Origin: Sarcocystis neurona
Taxonomy: Eukaryota; Apicomplexa; Conoidasida; Eucoccidiorida; Sarcocystidae
Length of the DNA stretch: 64,000 nucleotides
Assembly (NCBI GenBank): GCA_000727475.1
Contig: KL647304.1
Location: forward strand, 2,071,782 to 2,135,781
Direction of reading: 5' to 3'
The position numbers were made by a program, and so were the translations under genes. Shown piece after piece: positions 1 to 13,559 of this stretch. The notes below the pieces were generated by a model. The model ran no database searches and was not told the origin of the DNA. It saw only the letters and a program-made list of their open reading frames with translations. The stretch's first letter is position 1; each line of letters opens with the position of its first letter.

Positions 1-36
<36 letters not shown>

Positions 37-360
37 TGCGAATTTTTGTCTATGTATATATATATGTATATATGTATGTTTGTGCGTGTGTGTGGATATG
101 ACCGTGTGTAAGCGTGTACGTGTGTATGTATGTATATGTAGAAACATACATGCATAGATATATATATATATATACATGTGTCGATGTAGGTATATGGGTG
201 TGTGGCCGTGTATTCACACGTGTATCTGTACGGATGTGGAAATGTAGATAAATAACAAGACTGTATGTATATGTGTGTGTAGGAGTATAAATACGCGAGT
301 ATATACACATATTCGTATATACCTGTATGTGTCGTAATACGTGTGTGTGAAGGTACGAGT
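1..360. repeat. TA/TG/CA-rich microsatellite block
   Basis: A pure (TA)n run at the left edge is followed by degenerate alternating purine-pyrimidine sequence rich in TATG, TGTG and TACA. The same sequence type recurs at about 1110-1250, 1530-1560, 1610-1630 and 1915-1935. If the topoisomerase gene that enters from the left is read correctly, all of this is intronic. No exon could be supported between 1 and 2121. Confidence 0.85.
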
Positions 361-479
361 GTTTGAGTGCAGTGAGTGATCTTTTCGGCTTCAACCTTCC
401 ACGCTTGAGAATTCTTTTTCTTTTGCTGTCGTGCATAATTTTCTGTCTCACAGGCAAAGGCATCATGTACTTGGACGTT

Positions 480-960
480 GTCTCGGGAGTAAGCGGCTGC
501 TGCTGCTGCTGCTCCTCTCTTCGGCGGCAATCCTGCTGCTTCGGCCGCACCAGCGCTTCTGCTGCTGCTTCCGCGCTCTCTCGCTCTCCCTCATTTCGCT
601 GCGGCGACACACCAGCTTTCCTTTTGCTGCTGCCGCTGCTCCTTTCCTGTCGCTGCTGCGGCTTCTCTCCTGTTGCTGCTGCTGCTCCTTTCCTATTGCT
701 GCTGCTGCTCCTCTCTTGTCGCTGTTGCTGCCCCTTTCCTGTTGCTGCTGTTGCTCCTTTCCTGTTGCAGCTGCGTCTCCTCTCGTATTGCTGCCGCTGC
801 TCCTTTCCTGTCGCTGCTGCGGCTCTCTCCTGTTGCCGCTGCTGCTCCGTTACTATTGCTGCTGCTGCTCCTCTCTTGTCCCTGTTGCCGCTTTTCTTCT
901 GTTTCTGCTGCTGCTGCAGTCGTGCTTCTGCTGCTGCTGCGGCTGTAATGCTGCTGCTGT
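480..960. repeat. CTG/CAG minisatellite, probably intronic
   Basis: About 480 bp of imperfect tandem units, each a run of CTG triplets followed by a short CTCCTTTCCTGTTG-like spacer. Read on the - strand it is CAG-rich and would encode Gln/Ser/Ala runs. It lies inside what should be an intron of the + strand topoisomerase gene. Several frames are open on both strands because the triplet repeat lacks stop codons, so I do not call a gene here. The unit style matches 15980-16160 and 21900-22290. Confidence 0.8.
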
Positions 961-2121
961 CTGGGGTCTAACGCCACTTTTTGCTGCGTCGGGTATGCGA
1001 TCTCCTTTCATTCCGCGGCTGTTGCAACACGGAGCATGTGGACTTTCAACTTCTCTTCAGTAGCCTGCGCCGCACATTACGTCTAGCGCCAAGTGGTCTG
1101 CCATCTTTCGTACTACATACATATATATGCACACATATGTATATATATATATGTGTGTGTACGTGTGTGTCTTTATCTATATACATCTATATCTATGTCT
1201 GTGTATATCCGTATGTGTTTGCACATACATATATATATACATTTCCGAATTTGCATGTCTTCCATAGAAGCATCGCTGCTGGAAGGAAATACGAAGAGCG
1301 GCGGATGTTTGGACATTCCACAAATGTACATATACAGGAGAAATTCTGGTGCAGGAAAAGGGAGAGAGACAGGCAGACACAGAGACAGAAAGAGAGGGAA
1401 ATATGAGTGTATATATGAGCAGGACCTATTTGTTCGTCTCACACATATAGAGACAGAGAAAGAAAGAAAGAAACAACACATGTACGTATATATGTATATA
1501 CTCGAGCAAAACGTACTTTTTCCGTCTACATATATATATATATATATCTGCAACATATGTGTACACAGCAATGACGCGATACCAACTATGGAGAACGCAG
1601 CCTTTACGATATATATATATATGTGCATGTGTGTACTTGGGGCGCGCGATATGTAGATGTACGTATGTGTCTGCGCGAGAGTATTTATATAAATATATTC
1701 AGGCAGATATATAGGAACACAGTAATACAGATACTGCTGAAGAATACATGTGTCTACCTACGTATGTGCGTGTGTCTGTGGGTATGTGGGCCTGCTCTGC
1801 AAGATGACGAAGTGGCGCGTGTACGCACATTATCTGTGTACGTTAATAAACTTTCTTCAAAGAAAGTATTGTTGACGACCTGCCTGAGTGCTAGCTTCGC
1901 CTTCTACACTTGCAGAAATATATATATATGTGTATGTACCTGTGTTTATAGGGTTTATATATCTCACGTGTATAGAGAGATAGATGTAGATATAGATAGA
2001 AATGAAAATATAAGTATATGTGGACTTTCTTCACCCGTTGTGTGGTTTGGCTCGACAAAAGTGTACGTACATAATATATATATGTTTGTGTATTTATCTG
2101 TTTTTCTTTTTTGACATGCAG

Positions 2122-5100
2122 CCCAAATGGAAGCTCGAGTGCAACTCGTGTCAGTACCAGGCCAAGCTCATGGAAGGCGCACACAGTAAGTTCTGGCTCT
2201 TTTCTTCTTCTTTAAAACAAAGAAGAAGGTGCGTCTTCCGTTTTTTTCTCCCACCGCGTCAACAAGCATTCTAACATATGTATGTATATATTTAGATTTG
2301 GTGGACGATCAGTGGAGTCCTCAAAGTTATCAAGTTAGGTGGATGGCCCAGCACTTTTCTGCTGCTGCCAACGTCTTCTTTCTTTTCTCTGCGTTACCTT
2401 GCGAGCTCTTTGTTGTTTACTTTTTTCTCGTACCAGCTGCTCTCCTCTTTTTTGTCGGATATGCTGGCTGCTTCGTCTTCTTCTTTGTGGATTCTCTTCG
2501 CCTCACAGAGTCAGAAATACTTTCTCTCTCTCGCTCTTTTCCTGTTTGTCTCTCTGTTCGTCGCCTTCCTCCCGCTCCTCTGCGCTTCGACGTAAAAGCT
2601 GGCGTCCTATTTTCTTCGTCCGTGTTTCGTCTTCTTCTCTCTGTATTTTCTGGGTGCCGCCGGTCTCAAGAGGAGGCGGGGAAGAAGAAGGGGCCTCCTG
2701 CGTCTGGGAAGACTCTGGTATTTGTTTTAGAGAAGCACGGAGAAAAAGTACGCGGGGCACCCGTGGAAGCGCATCATTTTTATCAAGAAAAATTAGGACT
2801 TCACAAGTACTGCACGACTCTGCTGACATGCGTCTTCACCAAGAAAAAAGGACTCATCAAGTCCTCGGTGTGACTGCACATTCTCTCAGCCACCTGTGAA
2901 ACTGCGTCTTTCTTGCGAGAGTCAGTGACCGAGAGGACAAAATCCACGGACGTACACGTGTTACGTGTCAAAGAGCTCGCACGTCTCCTTGTGCAACTTT
3001 TTGCTTCAGGAATTGCAGTCACGTCTGACGAATGCGAGACCTGCGGTTCGATGATCTTGCACGTCGTGATGAATAAAAACAAACCTTTTAGAGTAAGCGA
3101 CGTGGTGCAGGCCACTCGGAAATTTAAAGTGTACATATATATGTCTGTGCGAAGGAGGGAGAGAGGGGAAGGGAGATTTCGTATCTCTCATTTTCGCCTC
3201 CGTATATACATATATATATATGTATGTATTGTATGGTGATGGCCTAGCTTTTCTGTACGCTTCCATCTGTACGTGTGTACACACATTTTTTGATTTCCTC
3301 CCCTTTCAGCCACATAGGGTTGTTCGTAGACACTTTTTCCCCGGGGTAATACGTGTGTATATGTGGAAGTGTAGCCACGTAGATGTCTGTCTCTATGTTA
3401 GGCATACGTATCTATGTGTATGCGTGTCTTGCTCGTGAACTGCTGGGATGGGAAGGGGCATCTTAAAGTTGCATTTTGGGAGGGTGGCCAAACGCGCACA
3501 CATCGATTGCTTCCGTGTGTACCCACAATTTTGTGTGTTTCTTGGAGTTGTAGCGACGCCTCAAGGATCTTTTGTTTCTTTCGTGTGCTTTCTTGCTGTA
3601 TATAAACATGGACGTGTGCAGTCTTCTGTGCGGAATTGCGTCTACGGCAGATCCTGTGCGTAGTGAACGGACGAGGGCGCATTTCTCGAGAGAAGGGGGA
3701 AGTTGCTGTTAGACGTGTTTTGGTGGAACGTTCTCAGAAATTTGGAAAGCGTAGAAATAACTGGGAACCCAGATTTTGTGTTGCTGTGCCTGCAACTTCT
3801 CCATGTAGAGTCTTTGTCTGCTGGGAGAGAGTAGGGAAGCGACATAGACGCACGTCTAGAGAAACGTTATCACGTAGGCCGCATGTGTATAAAACAGCGT
3901 TCTGTCATGCTTTCGTCGTCTGGGGCACACCTTTTTCCCATTTCTCCTGTCGATCCTCGGATGGAAAAGGCGCTGCGGCACAGTGCGGCATTGATTCGAG
4001 AAAGCGTCTCTAGAGAGGCGGCTGCGTGGGCTTCTGGCACCAACGTGTGTCTCACAATAATATAGATGTATGGTTGTGTATTGCCCTTTCCGAAATTGCA
4101 CATATATATATATATATATGATAGGCGTTTGGTCATATCTGTCCCCGATGCGACGAGCTGCACTACCGCGAGGGTGCGTAGAAGGTGAGCATCAATGTAC
4201 GATCAAAAGCAGCTTTGTCGTTGAGCAAAAACGAAGAATGGATACGCAGCACGAGTCAACGGCTTGACAACGACATTTGTGATTGAGCGCTTGCTTTGCA
4301 CCCCATGTGGCTCACGCACATCAGGGATTTGCTGCTGTAAGGATACACAGGTGTACACTTGTGTTCAGAATGTCGCGTTTTCTGGCTGAAAGGCGCATAC
4401 ACTTCTCACACATAGATGCACGTAGAATACAAACTTGTGCATATGTCTATGTGCACCACCACGCGGTACGTATGTATATCGCATCTGTCGTCTGTTTGAC
4501 TGTGGACGCGGCAGAGGTGTCATACGTTTTTGTTACAGCGATGTCTAGCGCTGGCGGTGTACAAAGCGCTGGTATTGCATGAACTCACGCGTAGGTGTAC
4601 CTGTGCATTTGAGTGTCGATGAATAAATTTGCTGCCGCCCCGAAGAGAAATCTGTAGAATCAACAGAGCGCACGACAGTTGACGGTAGGAAAGTGTGGCT
4701 GGCGGGTGCGACTACGCTCACACCTGTAGAGGTGTCAATGTCGCTGTCCCGCACGACGGTTTGACCTCCCTCAGCAGCCCCCTACTTTGGGGAGCAGACC
4801 ACGTGTCCTGTAGTCACTCTGCGTATACGTCTAGTGTCGCAACTGGCAGAAATGTTGTGCTTGCGAGCTGAGCAAAGATGAGGAGCTCCACGTAGGTCTC
4901 CACAGAAATTGGTAGAGACGACATCACTGTGCAGTACGGGTGCTATGTCCGTCCACGCTTTGGATTTAGATAGGGGGCTTTTGTGTACCGGTGATGCTGG
5001 TGGTAAACGCGGAAACGAGCGCGGTTACGTGGTGTGGAGCAGTTATTTTGCGTGCTTGTAACCGAAATCTTCTCATTATCTACTGCTGCTGAGACCTGTA

Positions 5101-7337
5101 CACCGCAGTTTCAAACGGTGGTAGGAGCAGCTGCCGTGACTGTTGTTTTCCTGTGAAAGAGAAACATTCCTTCGTGTGCTCCCTGCACAGGACGGAGAAC
5201 TGGAGAAAACGGCATGCTTCATTTGCGACCCCGAGTTGCATCCTCTTGTTGAATCCTCGTAAGTTCAGGCTCACCGTAGCAGGGCTGCGTGGAAGGTGTT
5301 CCTTCTTTAGATACGAGGCGAATTCACAATATTGAATTATACGGGTAGAAATGTTCATGAGAACCTCGGGGTCACCACGTAGGGGGGAGCTTTCACCCTG
5401 CCCTTTCTCGAAGTTTCAACACATCTGTGGCGAAGGTGGAGGAGACATGGGCCTACCACCACACCCCTGCGGCGAATTACATACGCAGCGGGGAAAGTCA
5501 CGCACCGGTAGGGTATGAACCACACCACAAACCGAAGAGTGTGGTTTCTCGCTGGTTTGCAATGTAGCTAGCACACATATTTTGGGGAAATGGGAGATAC
5601 GTCCAAGCGGCTACGTCGTCTGTAAACACGTACGCTCTATTGACAATGGTTTACCGCGGTGCTGCCGTAGGGGAAGGGTCTGTGGCAGAGGCCTAACGCA
5701 AGTTGTCCACATAGTTGGCAGCAGGGACGACGTTTGGTCAGTAGCCGTTGTCCGCACGTGTCACCTGCGCGTATACTCTCTGTCTATTAAATGCGTGGAC
5801 GTATACACCTAGACAGCCACGGAGCATTGACACAGGTGGTTTCCCCCCCACAGTAAACTCTCATACCACGTTTCGTCGAATACCAGCATGCCGGTATCGC
5901 GTCAATGACCTCGTGTTGCTACAGAGTGAAATTTTTACAAAAAACCATGCACGGTGTGTGACCGAAAAGCTTCGTTCGTTACCAGTCGTCTTTCACATGT
6001 AATCTTTGGTAGTTCCTTATTTCCATGCCAGAACGCCCAGCACCCGAGTTCTGTTGAGAAATGGTGGCGCTGGACTGTGTTTTGAAAACGGATTGTTCCC
6101 ACGTCACTTTCCGCAGAAAACCCCGCTCTGCGCGGACATGACCTGGTCGCTACCTAGTACAAGTGGGCGGCCTCTGACTTCTCATCGGGGTGCGCTGGCT
6201 TAACACTTGTCAGTGTTACTTCAGTGCGGTGTGTATACAACATCACGGCATTTCCCCGTCTAAAACTAGTGTGTTTAGAGTGCTACGTCGCGGCGTTGGT
6301 TTGTGTCTATAGTATCCTATGATAAAACCAGTGATTTCACATGCCTTACAAGGCTTACGGTGCTTTGTTCTGGCAGGGCATTGCCCCTGTCGTGCCTAAT
6401 CGTTGATAGCCCAGTTTGTATTGAGTAGAGCTGTTTCTAGCGCGCTGCGTTGAATGCCGTACCGAGGCGTTTACGCATGCGCTGTGTTCTCGCAGGTCGC
6501 CTGCTGACGCTAGACACTCTACCGCGATTTGCTGTAAATTCGTTAGCCGTCACGTCCGTGTATGACCTGTGGGTCTACTTAAAAGCGTGGTGCGCCAGGA
6601 CTGCAGTGGTCTGCCTGAGACTTCCCTATGACAGACGTACCGCTGTGAGCTTCCGAACTTCTGCAAGTCATTGCTTCTATGAGTTAACACGTAGTGCGGT
6701 GTCGGTATGGATGTAATGGAACTGTCAGCTAATTTTACGTGGTCTTTTCTTTGTGGCATAGAGTCCGCCATTATCACGTATGCATACGTGTGCGACTGGT
6801 GCGCGTAGTATGAACCGCCATCAAGTACGACTGTTCACGGTTCGCCAGAGTGTTTTGCGTTTTCCCCGTTCTGTACTGGAAGTGAGTTCCTTCTCTTTTA
6901 TGACGTACTTTGTAAAGTTGTAAACTTCTCCTAGTGACAGTCTGAATCTCAGCGTTCTCCTCTGTACGTCTCGAGGTTTGCCATCCCGTGCCAGCTACTC
7001 TCATTTTCTTCAAGTGACACACCTGTACGGCCGAGCAAGCTCGTCGTGCAGTTACCGTGTCTTTGCAACTTGTCTGCTGTGTTATTTGAGTCGATGTTGG
7101 CGAAGGCGTCCAACTTCGTAAACTTTCTGCGTTTTTCCCCTATTTCTGAACCGATGTGCCGTAATACTGACTGTTTTGTCCGTGAGCGGCTGTTATGGAT
7201 GGTTCGCTTGTAGGTTTGCCAGGACGTTCCGTCCCCGGAGATCGCGGGGCGGCCGCGGACGCGGAAGAGGTCGTGGACGGGGCGGCGGCCGCGGGAGAGA
7301 TAATGCTGATCCGCGAATGACTTTTGATTTATTCTAA
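2122..7337 (+). CDS. TOP3B: DNA topoisomerase III (TOP3B-like), C-terminal exons only
   Basis: Type IA topoisomerase of the beta class, which relaxes underwound DNA by single-strand passage; animal TOP3B also acts on RNA. Only the C-terminal zinc-finger part is present. Proposed exons are 2122-2185, 3010-3092, 5191-5258 and 7214-7337 (or from 7223), all with GT/AG introns and compatible phases (1, 0, 2). Exon 1 reads PKWKLECNSCQYQAK, matching the animal PKWK..CN.C finger. Exon 2 continues with GAHR across the splice, then DECETCGS. Exon 3 contains ACFICDPELHPLVES, matching the GCVFCD block. The last exon is an RGRGRG-type Arg/Gly-rich tail ending MTFDLF and a TAA stop, as in TOP3B. The catalytic Tyr and Toprim domains must lie left of the window; no further upstream exon was found in 1-2121. 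Introns are 0.8, 2.1 and 2.0 kb. Identification is strong; the exact last acceptor is not certain. Confidence 0.88.
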
Positions 7338-10300
7338 GATTTAGTTTGGTCTGCAGGCTTCTTCAGTGACTGGGCTTCTTTCCCTTATTTTAGTGTGGAG
7401 ACTGTTGGAGCGGTAACGCGAGTTCAACGCGATGTTCCGGTGGTACATACTGAGTTTTGCGGTATGTTGAGCACTGGGATTGTGCTTAGTCAACGAGACT
7501 TGCTTTTGTCGAATGTTTTTTTCTCTATAGTGGGCTGTGGATGCCCTGGTGTGCCTTCTCTGTAGCCGCTGCTTTCGTACGATGGGAAGAGTTCGCACAG
7601 AAGGTCACTTCAATGAAGTTTCACCGCGCCACCGACGCCCCCCCCCGCGGTGTGCGTCGTTCTAGTGTTTTGCCACACGTGAAATAACTAGATAAAACAA
7701 AGGTATTAACATCGTTTTATGGATGGGCTCTCCCAGGTGGGTTCAGAAAACGTACCTTGTGCTGTGAAAATACGTGGAAACGGTCAATGGCGCGTAGTAG
7801 CCCATCGGTCAACCTTCTTGTGTTTCTTTGTTGGTGGTCACCAAGGCTTCCGGTGACTGTGGAGCATTTATTCGACATCTTCCACGCTTTGGGAGTCCCT
7901 GGTACGTCTCCGTCTGCCGTGCGCGACCACGTGTGTCGGGCGCACGTGAATTTCATGGCAAGGGCATTGTGACACGGGGGCGATTCTTGTAAAGGACGAT
8001 GCGGGCCTATAAAACATGAAACTACACACTGTACTCTTTGTACCATTGTATCTGTGTGCATGTGCGTACCTATACATATACGTACGTGTCAATCTGTACA
8101 CGTGTGTGTGTGTGTAGCTATAATGCAGTCGGTTTGCTTTGAAAAAGGCGTTAGCCCGGAAACTCTGTTCGCGTTCCACTCACGTATAAAACTTTCTCGA
8201 GCGGCCAAAAACGAAGCGTTTCGCATGAAACGGTTGGGCGGAAAAGCCGGTGGCCTCTGGCGTGAAGGTGACGTCTACGTGCATATGTACACAAAAGGAC
8301 GTCGTGCACGTGTATATAAATACGTACAGTCTCTGAATTTGACATGGTCGCATACACGTCAGTTCACACAAGCACGTGAGAAAACGTAAGCAGCGTATAT
8401 GTACTTACGTGTATGCACGTGCTGCGTAGTGTCTATGTGTGTACACACAGCTTTGCCAAGACGCGCCAATATGTGCACGTGTTGTGCACTGTTAGGTAGA
8501 TCTCTGGAGAGAGGTACATGTATATTCGTGTATGTATATATATATATATGTTCAAAAATGGACACGCCACAGCGTACACGAATCAGCAGACCAGAAAACC
8601 ATGCTACTGAAGGTACGTTTATGGCACAAATATATACATATATATAGGTGTGCGCCTGTGCCCCTACAAAAACTTTGCCAAAATGTGTCTCATCATACAA
8701 GCACTTTCCCTTCATACGCGGCTTTGTAGAGCTAGGGGCATTGAGCGCTGTTTCCACGGAAAACTCGAATCTCTGCAGCCCCTAGATGACACCGTGCAGA
8801 ACATTTAGACACGTTTTGATGACGCTTCATACAAGGTTGCAGTCGTACGAATATAGATGTACATACGTATGTATGTATGTATATATATATAGGTACGTGT
8901 CGCCTTCATGAATATACATTTTCGTTATAAACAATCCTTGGAGTGGAAGCAATCTTGGAGCTTCACTGGATGTCTTGAGCATATTCTTGCTCGAACGCTG
9001 TGGAAACGTCCTGGCGTAGAAGCACCATACACCTCGGTGTTCTGCCATCTGCGACGCACAGCTTCTTCAGAAGGCTTTCTCATGTGCATTCACGTAGTTG
9101 CGAACTTTCCTTGTGTACGCGTACGGTTGGTTAGAGAAATCAGAGGACCTAATTTCAATTGGAAAAGCAGGCGAACGCCTGAACTGCACCGGACGAGTTG
9201 AATATATCGAAACTAGAAGAAAACTGAAAGAATACGGGTCCTTTTATGAGTATATGTGCTTTCATTGCAAAATGCCCTGATAAAGTGGCGTTATTGAATT
9301 GTCGGTCACATATACTTGCGCACATACAGTTTTCGTATGCGCAGTATGTGTACCTATTGCATGCGTATACTGGGACACTGTTACAAAGCAGCAACTGCTG
9401 CTGGTGAGTTGTATATCTGGTTCTCCTCTACACGTAAATACGTTTACTTGAAGTTCCTTACATTGACTAGAGTCTGGGCAGATACGATTAATAGCACTGT
9501 TCCACACAAGTTTTCATGTTCTATGATGTAAAGTCTAGATATTCTTGTATCCTGCATGAGCAACTCTTCATCAACGGGTTACACACGTCTTCTACTTCTT
9601 TTCTCACGTGGATATGAGTTGACTGCACAACTAAGGCGTACAAAAGAAGCGTCTTAATGTGTGCGCTTGCATTTGCAAGGCGGCTTCCTCTCAATAGCTC
9701 TCCACTTGTAATCCACATGCATTTGTTCGTCGAATAGACTACGCGTCCTGGGCCTTCCCTAGAGGATTCCAACCAAATTAGTATTTGTTTCACTATATGC
9801 CGGTCTTAACCAATATTCGTGTCTTCTCACTAACTCCACCACATGCCGCTCTTTACGGATATTTGTGTCTCCTCAAATAAATCCACAGTTAAACCGCATG
9901 AACCGAGTTTCTCTAGTTCTTTTTTCTCAGGAATGCGCGTCCTCGCAAGAAATATAAAGATAACGAAGTGAGAGGATCGTCGTTAAGGTCCGCACTGTAC
10001 AAGACCCCATTGCTGAGCATGTTTCGATGACGGCCCCGCAACGTGTGCTGCAGACTGCACCCAATTTGGTGTGCTTTAATAAATTGCTATTGTGAAGTGC
10101 GTCTCCCCGAATACTTCCTCAATCGAGTTTGCCACGATATTTTATGGATTCACTACTTAAAAATAAGTGGAACACGAGTGTTGACGCTGTTGTAGACCCA
10201 CCCTAATACTAAGACCCCTTAAAACTTCAGCGTTCGTCAATCGGTGCTACTGACGCATAACACTGATAACCTGCCAGAATACGTTCGTTCTCACAGGTGC

Positions 10301-13026
10301 CATCTATATTATAGGAACTTTTCCTCGATGCGGCAGGTGTCGACCGTGGGAGAGTTTGCACAGAAGTTTGCTCGTCTCCGCCATGGATAGATGATCAGTT
10401 CCACATGATTTCTGAAACTTGCAACACTCTCGTGCATCTTGGTAATTTGCTGAAAGGAGGGAAAGACCTGTTCCTGTCCAGTTCCAACTCTGACTGTTTC
10501 TCTTCCTCCGTCTCTCCTTTGCATATCTCGCTCTTTGATCGGTGACGTAGATCGCGGGCAACAAGAAAAAGTTCTTCGCCGCTCTTCTGGCGTTATGAAA
10601 GTTTCTCTTCGAGTAGGCGCACGTGTGCGCAGACTCACCGGGACAACACTGCCAGTGATGCTTAGACGCAAAGCTACAATTTACGTGCGCAGCTAACACA
10701 TACATATATATACATACAGAAGTGCATTCCGCTAAAATGCACGTGAAACACTCAGTAAAATGCACGTGGAGAAAGAGGAGGTTGCCGTATACACGTCAAG
10801 TGGGGGCACTCCATCCCCACTCCTCGAACGCACAAAAAACATAGTCAAGCAACATCTTTTTGAATACGGAAACAAGAAGATACACACTACGGAAACAATA
10901 ATATACACCCACGCACGGACCCTCGGTAGTCTCCTGTTTTCTGCAGATAAAGGTGCTTCTGGAGAAGTAGACGCAGCGTCAACCGTCCTCCCTCACCTCG
11001 AGAGAAGAGAGGAACGGCTTCTAGCATATTTTCCTACTCACTTATTAGGAAGTTCGCTGAGGACAGGAGCGATCTTTGAACGGACAACCGCGACGCCACC
11101 TGGATGTGCTACACAGGCGGACACAAAAGCCAAAAATCCTTTACCACTTGCAAACGGAGTAACGCACAAACGTGTCTCTCCACGCCGCCACTCCAACTTA
11201 CCTGCATTCGCGTATGTATGCATGTTTATACGCATGCGGAACTCCGTACATATCCGTTTCTGTCTGTGCATGTTTACACACGGTCATGAATATATATATA
11301 TATATATATGTCTGTTGTTACAGGCCGACCGCCCGTACGCACGGAGAGGAAGGATGCGACGAAACCTGTAGAGTAAACAAGCAAATTCATAATTATGAAT
11401 ACACAGGACACATGTGCAACTCTACACCAGTAGACCGGACAACAGATACAAACACAGGCAAATCGCTTGTGTCTTTGCGCAGAAACTTACTGCCCTGCGG
11501 AAAGTCCATCACTCCACCGCGTGAGCCACCAGTGACTCCTCCCCCTGCCTTCACTGATTTGACTGTACACGCGTATAGATGCCATCTCGAGAAGACATGT
11601 GCAAAACTGTCTTCCTACAAATATATGTATGTGTACGTATATTTACGTATGTGTGAGACATCTGCAAAACTGTAAACCTACATACCTGTGTGCATATATA
11701 TATGTTTGGGTGCGTATATGTGTACATAATATATTAGAAAGAGGTGGCACTACGAAGATGCATACGAAAATCTAAACCTATACATTCTTGTTGATATATC
11801 CACACATACAGGTGGCCGTCAACTGATTATATGTGTGTGTGACGGAGAAAGCCAAGAAGTGACAAATTTGTGTTCTTAGAAGTGTGCAGAATATCTTCGC
11901 TTGGCACGAGCAAGTGAAAACACGTGCGTACACGCACATTTCCATACAAGTGCCTCGGTTGTGTACGATTACATATATGTACATTCGCAGAAATACCTCT
12001 ACAATAGTATTTTACGTCGACGTACCTAATAGCCGTTTCTCCCTATACCAATACGTGTGCCCCCGTATCCATATCTACATATATATATATATATATATGT
12101 ATTCTGACGTACATATTTTATATATATATATACATATCTATAAAGATACGTACATAGTTCTTAAAGAGACAAATACATACATACGTGTGTCCATATTCGC
12201 TGGCAGAAGTGTGTGTCACGCCGCGCTGCGTAGTGAATTTCAAGTATTTCCAGCAGGACTCGACGCAGCCTCGCAGCGCTTAAATCTGCGTTTTTCCCAT
12301 TTTTCTCGTCTGTCTCTCTCTCTTGAGAGCGAACGCGCGGAATACTTTATGACATTGTACACACACAACACGAAGACAGGGAGACAGGGGGACGGTTAGA
12401 CATCGACACCCCTACGTATCTCTTCACGGGGATGCGTTGCGCAAGCCCGCTTTGACCTGTACAGTCGCCCACCGAGGGCGTTATCAGAGACGGCAGATCT
12501 TCTTCGTCTCGGGGAAGAGAGTCAGTCCCGCTCTTCTTCTTTTCCGCTTTTTTCTTCTTACACGCAAGCAACACCCCTCCGACGGTGTTGCCCACATTCC
12601 TTTCTATCCACACACACAGATGCGTAAGTTTCCTTTTGCACATATATATGTGGTACACACATATATTCTTCGCATGTGTACATGAATACGTTTGCATAAA
12701 AATACGTATATATATCTACGTGTTACAGGTGTATATTGGTAGTATATGTGCATGATTGCACAGACATATATACACATACACATATATCTGCATGCAAATA
12801 TATATGTGTACACATATATGTAGATTTATGTAGAAATAGACGGTAGCACGGCTGGTAAGAATGTGCTTGGAAAAATTTACTCAGATTCTCTTGTAGCTGC
12901 CTTTCCCCCACCGTTGATGTGTGGAGGACTCTCTCACCAGCGACCATCTGCAACGCGAAGGACTACAGAGTCAGAGAACCGAACACCGTATAAATACATC
13001 CAGATACATACACATACACATCTATA
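7338..13026. other. No gene resolved
   Basis: Downstream of the TOP3B stop. The stretch 7.4-11 kb is mostly unique sequence with many stop codons in all frames. The open frames there are short (under about 205 codons) and match no family I recognise. From about 11.2 kb TATA/TGTA microsatellites become dense. The longest frame, 10760-11371 (+), has a plausible Ser/Thr-rich stretch but then runs into a TA repeat, and no splice structure supports it. A strong + strand donor (ATGC then GTAAGT) near 12624, preceded by a polypyrimidine tract and a CAAG acceptor near 12569, may mark one small unassigned exon. Confidence 0.5.
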
Positions 13027-13312
13027 TATGAGTGCAGAGCTACATACTTATATGTATATGAGTATACAGGTATATACACATATATATATATACATGTGTA
13101 CACACAAATATATGGGAGTCTGTAGCTTGTGTGCATTGATGAATATGTGAGGTAATTATTAGTTGTTTGCAGACGTGTGTATATGTGTCCACGTGCGTGT
13201 GTGTTAGGAGATAAATATTGAAGCATTATCCTTTCACAAAGGTGAAAGGATACATATAAGTATGTAGCTCTGCACTCATAGATAAATATTGAAGCATTAT
13301 CCTTTCACAAAG
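13027..13312. repeat. Nested inverted and direct repeat structure
   Basis: A 31-bp perfect inverted repeat has arms at 13027-13057 and 13250-13280, with 192 bp between them. Beside the right arm, a 32-bp perfect direct repeat starts GATAAATATTGAAGC and occurs at 13210-13241 and 13281-13312. A 10-bp perfect hairpin (13228-13237 with 13242-13251, loop AAAG) lies between them. All were read directly from the sequence. No coding sequence is associated. It looks like the product of replication slippage or template switching rather than a mobile element. Confidence 0.8.
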
Positions 13313-13559
13313 AAATAGGTGCTGGCAAGAGTGTAGCTCAACAGAGAGGCAGATGGAACTGCTCTCCGTGTGTGTCTCTCGAAAGGTCCATCGGCGGACG
13401 ATATGTCCACGTTGACTCGACGAAAAACAGAAAGCGAGAGAGAGAGAGAGAACAAAAAAAAAGGAAAAGAAACGAAACGAGGGCATATATGGTCATATAT
13501 ACTTATGCGACTGTATATACATACGCGAAGACGTGACGAAGACCTCCTCCCCGGAAAGG

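Noticed and set aside
693..977. Gln/Ser-rich frame on the - strand in the CTG minisatellite
   Set aside because: It lies in the expected intron of TOP3B, has no splice signals or conserved flanks, and is a product of the repeat.
3314..3360. HIGLFVDTF stretch after a good acceptor, resembling the HMGCVFCD block of TOP3B
   Set aside because: It is in the wrong phase for the preceding exon and lacks the cysteines. The exon at 5191-5258 has both the right phase and the CFICDP motif.
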